From: Hysterangium stoloniferum
Lineage: Eukaryota > Basidiomycota > Agaricomycetes > Hysterangiales > Hysterangiaceae
Reading direction: 5' to 3'
DNA: 64,000 nucleotides
Assembly: GCA_015178975.1 (NCBI GenBank)
Contig: WHVD01000252.1
Coordinates: 26,063 to 90,062 of the forward strand
Of the stretch, positions 55,801 through 64,000 are shown in pieces. The position numbers and the translations under genes are program-made. The notes beneath the pieces are model-generated. The model was not told the origin of the DNA, ran no database searches, and saw only the letters and a program-made list of their open reading frames with translations. Each line of letters starts with the position of its first letter. Within the stretch, counting starts at the first letter, position 1.

Positions 55801-58800
55801 TCGATTGAAAATGCAAAAAGTGATGTCGCGCCGGCTGGTCCTATAGCTCGAATGATAGACGTAGTACTCTGTACAAGTCCGGTTGTTGCCCCAAGGGCCG
55901 AACGGGTATGCGCTGCGGAAGTGAGGAACATAAAAACGCTACCTGTTACGATAAATTAGAACTAAATCCACGCATTTTATGAGTGGATGGGTGCATACTG
56001 TAAGCCATGGGAGGCAAAGTAGAGAGTATGAGCTGTATTATCAACATGGCCCACACAGCTGCGTTAAAACCGCCTTGAACTCTTGCTAGCCCGTTCATGA
56101 TAGGAAAAAGGGAAAAGCACGCAATGTATGCTATTTGGCAACCCGCCAGAACGGCTCTACTTCCAAAGCGTCTGGTTAAGGGAGAAAAAAGTAGGATAGA
56201 GACCAGGCTATTGACAATTCCGGAGCAGGCGAGATAGACACCGATGAGAGAAGATGACATTCCTAAGCCACCATTAGCAATGGGAAGGCCCAGAAAAATA
56301 GGTTTCAGTATAATAAATGCTATATCCACTAAGGCGAGAAGAGAATAATTGAGAATGACGAGACGGACGCGAGGGGTGAGAAGCACAGAGAGCGGGAGGC
56401 TCTGCGGCTGCTCGTTTGGAATTAGCGGTGAACGCTCATTGATGGGTCCCGGCGGTACATCTCCATTAATACAACCCTCATGTGGAGTGGGATTATGAGA
56501 TGTGCAAGATTTAGCCTTTACAATAGACGGTGCGGTCTGAGGAACTCAGTTGAGAGCACGAAAACCAATTTCAGTTGAGACGAACCTCTTTCAATAGAAA
56601 ATACGATAATGCAAATGCTGAGAAAGAATATAAAGCGGCGCTTATGCACGGTAAGAAATACGGATTTGTCTTCCAGAATTCTGACAGGCGGAAGATTCCC
56701 CCAAGTCTCTCATAGGGGTGCTGCAATGTTCCCCCGACAAGCTGCCTGTGAAAATAAAGATAACATTGAGGCAGACAGAAATGAAGCAACCGTGACTACA
56801 CACCCGATGGCACTTCCCACAGACCATGCAATAGGCATGAGTGAAAGCGCTTGAGCAAGATTGGAATCGTCTGTAATTTCGTATACCATGCATTTAATGA
56901 TGCTTGAATTTCCATTCAAAGCGGCTGCCAAAGCTCGACTTGCCACGACAGTCCAAAACGTCTGAGCTAGACCGAACGAAAACATGGACAGTCCGAGGCC
57001 GGACAGACCTACGAGGAGCACTGGACGGCGACCAATGCGGTCGGAGAGACGACCCCATTGTAGCATCATCAAGGCTTGTGTCACGAAAAATATCGAATCC
57101 TGTCATATTATTGGTCACCCCCCAAGAAACAAGGTTAGCCCGGAAAACAGACATACGACAAGCCCGGCATAGTACCCGACTTTGTTGAAATCACCACCGG
57201 TAATTCCTGTCTCGTAGACCAGCTGCAAGGGTTGCTAATTAGTTCAGGCAAGCGGGATTTGCTCTCAATGGCTCACTTGGACGATGAAGGGTTGGATAAG
57301 CGAAGCTGTGATGGCCTCGGCCAGTAGTAAACACAATAACACACCAAACTGAAGTTTAGGAAGCCGTGATATCGTCCTTTCTACAGGTATATTTCCATTT
57401 GAGTCTTGGCCTAAGGATCGAGTGGTTTCCTCCATGAAAAATCTCGCTGGTAGGGGGAAAACTGGAGTTACAGGACGAGAGTTTGACTTAGGAATAATTT
57501 GTTATTTCTCTCAAGTTGCTACTGAATTTCGGGTGGATACTGGTGTTTGACCAAGTGACTAGGAGGGGGTATAGTATTAACCTAACTTGATAGGACCCTC
57601 AGAAGCCTGACCACCAGACCGACATCAAATACACACTGGCGTCAACACGTGTGGAGAAGAATAAGACTCAACGAAGGAAAAACGCCCAAATTGAATAGAG
57701 ACAATCTTTTTGGTTACTTCATTATGGCATTGATGACATCTCATATTGTATTTGCAACTAATGGAATTAAAGTCAATGGTTTTCTGATGTTCATATGAAC
57801 GACCTGGTATTGATCTTGAGAGGAGCAATTTGCGAAAACAATGACGTAATTTTAGTCGATTAGGCGGTTCACATAAAATTGGCTGATATAGGAGGCGTCT
57901 AGATCTAGCAGGTATCGGACGGTCAGAAGACCGAACCTCTTAAACAAGATGCGATGTGTGACAGTCCGATAGATGTTCAATTCAGCTAGTCACCAGGTAA
58001 AGAGACATTACGGGCGTCATTGCCATACGGCACCATTTCCGGCACCGTCCTCCTATACCATATTGCCGCTCGTCGTCGCCGACGATGAGCTCGTTTCTAG
58101 CGGGCCATGGGAAAGTGCCGTGCCACGTCAATATTTATAGCAAATTAGCCCGAGTGGACATAGGTGTAGCCCTAGGCTAATATGCTCCCTTGTTGCGTTG
58201 GGCTTCTTCCACCGCTAATCTTGCGAGAATGGGACGCTCCAGGTAAGAAAACCAGTACAACAGAGATAACAAAATGTTACTTAGTTTTCACTAATACCTT
58301 GCTCCAATCTTGAGGCCGTAGGAGACCTCCTTTCAACACCTTGCTTACCAGCCACATCACCAACCCGTCATCACGGTGCTACCTTTGGCAACGTCCTTGC
58401 CATACTAACGTGCTCGTCGTGAGCGACAATGAGCCCGCGTTCCAATGTTCCTAGCCATCCAGAAGGGCACACTTGGCGCCTTTGGCGGCACTGATATATT
58501 TTAGACATTTTTGTATGCATAATCCACACCGTGTAACTTGGTAGAACTCGAATACAAAATGGCTAGAAGAAGGAGTGAGAACAGGCATTCTGTTACTATA
58601 TGTATAAACAACATTGGGGTTTAGATTGTCCCAAAAGGCATGGTGTATCCCAAAGCACTCCAAAGAAGAATGCTGAATGTGATTTGGACCAACAGATCAT
58701 TCTTGTGTAAGTGAATGTGGACCCATTATAACAGAATAACATAGAACTTTCCAAATTAGTCAAGACAGCATAGACAGGTTGCTGGGGATTGAAATTCTTG

Positions 58801-61432
58801 TTGTTATTGTATTTTAAGTGGCTACACTGTTTCAGAATACCCACACTCATGCAGTAGGAGGAACACTCACATGAAAGCTCCAAAAACACTTGAGTGAAGT
58901 AATCATTTTGATCTTTGAATTGCAACTTTAATTCAATGACAAGCAACAATATCCCTTCCACCATAGTGACCTCATGTTCAATTTTCTAGAGATTTTGTCT
59001 GTTGCTGAAGACTTGTGTTTGCCAAACACACGGCCTTTGAATAGCACCCACACAGGAACTTGCCACTGGGAAATAATGATTGAGTTTAGATGCTTCACAG
59101 GTTGTGCACTACATCCATAAGCCACACCCTTGCAGCCTCTCTTTCATGGGAGCCCCTTTGGCAATAAGCATCAAACCACTTGGTCAATGCTGTCATGACC
59201 TCTCTACAAAAGACTGGTGGCAGAACAGCAATGAGGAATGAGAACTCATTCAGCTGGGAAATACCTAGACTTGGACTCAACCAAAACTTTAGTGCCACCT
59301 TTTGCCAAGTAGCACCAGAAAATGAGGGGTGGTTATCTTGCCCATCCTTCTCTAATTGTGTAAACATCGTGCCAGCTTGGCAAATCATCTCGAGAACAGA
59401 AGATCTCATATAATAAGCTAAGCCCAATTCACATTAAATATACATCATATTTGTATTATATATGAGTCGACATGGAACAGAACAGAATCAAACACAATTA
59501 CACAGGGATATAATTCCTATACTTTCTTTTTTTTGTGCGACTTCTTCGCAGGTGCCACTGCTACAACATTCGGTGTCGACCGACGCGACGATTCTACGTC
59601 TGCGACTTCAAGAGAACGTTTCTAACCACAAAAGACAATGGGTCAGATAAGTAATTACATCTGACATGGTTAAAGACATACCGTTCCCCGTGGGCCTTTC
59701 ACGTTCTTCTTTTGCTGATCTTCCTTAACTTTATCTTCGTATTCCTTGGCGATCATACCCAACAGTGTATGGCAGCGCCTCGACAGTTCCTGGGGCGTCC
59801 GACTCTTAAAGAACCAATCAAATCGGAAAACCGGGAACTCGGTGATGTCCTTCTTAATACGGTCATACACGTCTTGGCTCTTCAATCCATAATAGTTCAG
59901 CCGGCAAAGAAGGTAACGATCCTCTTCTTCGTTGTATACCTTTCCTTTCGCGATGGGGTAGTTGAGCTCTAGTTCTTGCATTGGGAACCGGACCGATTTA
60001 ATCTTTTCATCAAGGAGCGCCTCCAAGTTGTCTTGCTTTTCGCGGCGGGCTTCACCTTCGAGAATGCGTTGCTCGATACGTTGGAAATCTAGAAATATGG
60101 AGTCAGCCATCCCGTGGGATCGATAATGTGCAATGATCTTCCTACCTTCCAACTCGCGCCATCGCTTCCAGAAGACTTTAGCATATGCTTTCACTTCCTC
60201 CGCAGTCTTATTCTGGATCTCCTGAGCAAGCACCTCATCTGGGGCATCCCTGCATGAAAGACACCCATCAGAGTCCGAAGTGAGACGGAATGGCATATCA
60301 TAAGAGTCTTACCGTCCATGTGCCTCAACAGCTTTCACAAACTGCTGGAAGTCACGCTTACTCCAATTGTCGAAGCCATGTCGGCTAAGTTCCTCCTTAC
60401 GAGCAATTTCTTCCTCCGTCAATGGTTCAGCTAGAGATGTGTGCCATGGTCAGCTTATTATAAGCACAAATTTGAGATAAGAAAGCAGACCATTGTCAAT
60501 GGTGGCTTGTTCAGCTGCACGCTCAGCCTCGAGCATTTCCGGGGTCTCATCCTCATTTTGAGGGTCCCGAAGCGGTACCTGATACTCATGCGCACGCTTA
60601 AGGAAGCAAATTCACTGGTAAGTTACGCGGTTCACGATCTCAACCTCCAACATTAATCTTACCTTAAAAGCATTCGCTTCACGCTCTTGTAACGCTTCGA
60701 GTTCCCGAGGATAGAATTGATAATCCTGACTACGGGATCCCGGAGAGTTAGTTTAACGGGATGGTATATTAGGTGAACACCTACACCATGACTTGCTTTG
60801 GAGGTCGCGGTTGCTTAGGTGCCTTCTCGGTCTTCGGGCCAATGCGCATTGCTTCTTTATAGTACCCATCAATAGAGTAGTTTCCTTTCCGTTCACGCTT
60901 GGAGGGCTGAAGCCATCCGAAACCAAGGGATTTGTTCTAGGATTAAAGACGGCGATGTAAGCAAGATACAAAGTCAAAGAAGGCGATGATGGCATGTACC
61001 TTGCCACCGAATTCTTCGCCCTCCCACTCCTTGACACTGAAGTCAGATTTGAAGTTATTCAAGTCATCGATGTTCAATGCCGCATATTTCTGATTTATTT
61101 CTGCCGTACGTTCCTCACCACGATGAATGATCTCATCGATATCGGCGTTGACAAGAAGACTATTGTATATTATGAGCTTCAAACTTCAGGGGAAAGGAAT
61201 TACATACTCGTCATTTGAGTTGACAATCTTCTCAGCACCATGGTGGATAATATCGAGAAGCTCTTCTTTATTTGCGGCTGAATAAAGTGCATGTGAGTAC
61301 TTTACCAAACCACAGTAGGCAGTAGCACATGTCACCTTTCGTGATCTGCGTGCGGCCTTGTTGGATAACTAGCTGATCTAGTCGAAGCTTTTGTGCAGCT
61401 CTCTCAAGCATACGCTCCTCAACAGAATTCTA

Positions 61433-61849
<417 letters not shown>

Positions 61850-64000
61850 CTAAAGACAGATTACGCACGGTACCGCCGGAAAATACAATAGTCTTCTAAA
61901 ATGTCTAAGACACGACTCATTTGACTGAATACGAGAACGCGAGAGCCTTTGGCTTTCATTTGGTGTAGGAGCTTGTCTAGGATAATCATTTTGCCGCAGT
62001 TGTCTATGAGGTGCTCATCGGTCGTGTAGGGAGGGCCAGGTTCCTAAAAGAACCAGAGCGTAAGAAAAACTAAGTAACACAATAACATAGAGACATACAG
62101 CTCCATCAAACAAGTATGGGTGGCAAGTCACTGCATGAGGGAGGTATCAGTATCTTCCACGAAGACAATGAGAAGACAACTCCCAACCTTTTCGAAGTTG
62201 CATCACGATGTTCATCAGCCTCGTCTTACCTTCCTTCTTACCGCTCAAGCCTAAGCTTCCATTAGATTCAAGTGCACAACAGAGCGGTGTGTGGACATAC
62301 CGGTTACAGCATCTATATCTTTCTCTAGCACTGATCGATACCATTTCCTTTGCATCTCAGTTAGACCGACGTATATATTGATTTCCTTTTCTAGACACGC
62401 AATTCAGACTCGTCGCCATCAGTATAATCTTCAAAACACTCACTAGGCAAAAGACTTTTCTCTACATCAGCCTTCACCCTCCGGAGCAAGAACGGGCGCA
62501 GAATCTTATGCAATGCTTCCACAACCTTCTTGCTCGCATCCTCCTCCGATCCCGATTTATCATCCTTGTGCAAGAAACTATCCAAATCTTTGAAGTCCGA
62601 GAAGATCTCCGGGCAGATGAAGTTGAGGAGTGAAAAGAGTTCTTGGAGGTTGTTTTGGAGTGGTGTTCCGGTGATGAGCATGCGACCACGGGAAATGAAT
62701 ACGCGCACAATCTGGGAGAGAATAGAGTCGACATTCTTAATCCGGTGGGCTTCGTCGATCACGATGTATGAAAAGGAAAACTTCTTGAATACGTTCTTCT
62801 CTCGAAGACACATCTCATAAGAGGTGATACAAACTTCGAATTTCTGAGGCAGTAGCCGTGAAGCAACAATCTCCGCCTACAGGTAGTCTGGTCAGTGGCT
62901 GTGGCAAGCGTCCATGAATATAGTACACGGACCCTTTCTTCTCTGGTACCTGTCAGAACCACAACGTCGAAGTCCGGTGCCCATTTTGCAAACTCTCGCG
63001 CCCAGTTTTGCAACGTACTCTTTGGGACCACGATAAGATGCGGTCCGGGCATATCTCGGTAGTGCTTGAGGTACGCTAAGAAAGACACAGTCTGGAGTGT
63101 CTTTCCTAGACCCATCTCGTCTGCCAGAATACCATTAAGACCGTTATGATGCAGGGATACCATCCAATTTAGCCCTTGGATCTGGTAGTCCCGCATTTTC
63201 CCTCCGTGAATGACTGGTGCCAAGTATTAGTGTCATAGACAGTATGAAAAATATGTATAAAATACGTGCATGATGGCGAATCCTCAAAGACAAATGGTTG
63301 ATCATCGCTGTCAACCGCCCGCTCTCCATCTTTCAGCATTTCTTCATCCTCTTCTTTTTCACTTTTGCGATGTCGTTTGTCATTTTCAGCGCTACAAATG
63401 TAACACGAAAATCAATCGCGTCGAACACGTGTAGAACACAATGCACAAGTACTTACGTAGCCTTTTTCCGCCCACGCCCTTTTGGCTTAGGCTGCGCGTC
63501 CATCAACGCTGCATACTCAGGATCTCGGGCACGCTGCAAACAAGTCAGACAGTAAAAATAGGAGCCTCAACCAGTACCAACAAACCTTTATATCTACAAA
63601 ATGACGAAAAAGATCTGTCTGTCCAAGTAGGTATGAGTATCGCTTGATAGAATCCGTAATCTATCCGAAGCGCGTCAATAAATGCAGGCGAACATTCATA
63701 AATCACGTCCAAAATACCTTCGCCTTATCCATTTCTTTCCTTTTGTTCACAAGCTCTCCCTCTTGACCCTTCCTGACACTTCGCTTTTGCCGCTTTTCGG
63801 CTGCTTGAACCTTTTGGGTGACCCGAGATGGTGACACTGGCTCATCAGGGAACTGGGAGAAAAAAACGCGTCAAGTGCGATTAATTTAGAGACATGAATA
63901 CAACAACATATAACGTGACGTTTTTTCTTACCCCTTCCGGTGCCTCTAAATCCGATTCCAATTCGTCCATTTCGCTTTCTTGGCCCTCACTGGCCGAGTG

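Overview
The window reads as nuclear DNA of a mushroom-forming basidiomycete (Agaricomycetes). Genes are split by many 50-60 bp GT-AG introns. A FunK1-type kinase, NACHT/STAND remains and a lysine-rich C-x2-C zinc-cluster-like protein belong to families expanded in that class, and the DNA between genes is packed with chromodomain Ty3/gypsy elements and solo LTRs. I cannot name the order or species; the NACHT and zinc-cluster sequences suggest, but do not prove, a Boletales-like genome.

Layout. 1-2690: broken STAND genes (an alpha/beta-hydrolase start and a NACHT NTPase). 3558-5191: FunK1 kinase lacking the DFG-type aspartate. 5331-9944: a zinc-cluster-like gene cut by a three-level nest of LTR insertions. 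9945-19286: a decayed gypsy element (gypsy-1), further nested LTRs and a copia-like 3' end. 19490-20747: a broken P-loop gene. 20963-27643: a compact housekeeping island on the + strand: SVF1, OMA1 and SELO, each rebuilt here with all exons in frame. 29485-34823: two head-to-head paralogs of an alpha-methylacyl-CoA racemase-like enzyme. 36307-54237: about 18 kb of nested LTR elements, including a complete but gutted gypsy element (gypsy-2, 37119-44521) with intact target duplication. 55689-57435: MFS transporter. 58596-59427: broken unknown gene. 59517-64000: ISWI chromatin-remodelling ATPase, 5' end outside the window.

The housekeeping genes look functional and do not form one pathway, but SVF1 (survival under oxidative stress), OMA1 (inner-membrane protease) and SELO (mitochondrial AMPylase) all relate to mitochondrial or oxidative stress, which may be coincidence. 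Most of the biology is in the repeats. Five-base target duplications let the insertions be ordered in time. Several LTR families share one short hairpin core that also keeps receiving insertions. Two gypsy families with different primer-binding sites each match their own predicted RNA 5' end, which predicts Tf1/sushi-type self-priming.

Family names used below are local: A (LTR of gypsy-1, about 0.84 kb), G (LTR of gypsy-2 and its short solo relatives), E, R (0.64 kb), C (about 1.28 kb) and H (old AT-rich remnants).
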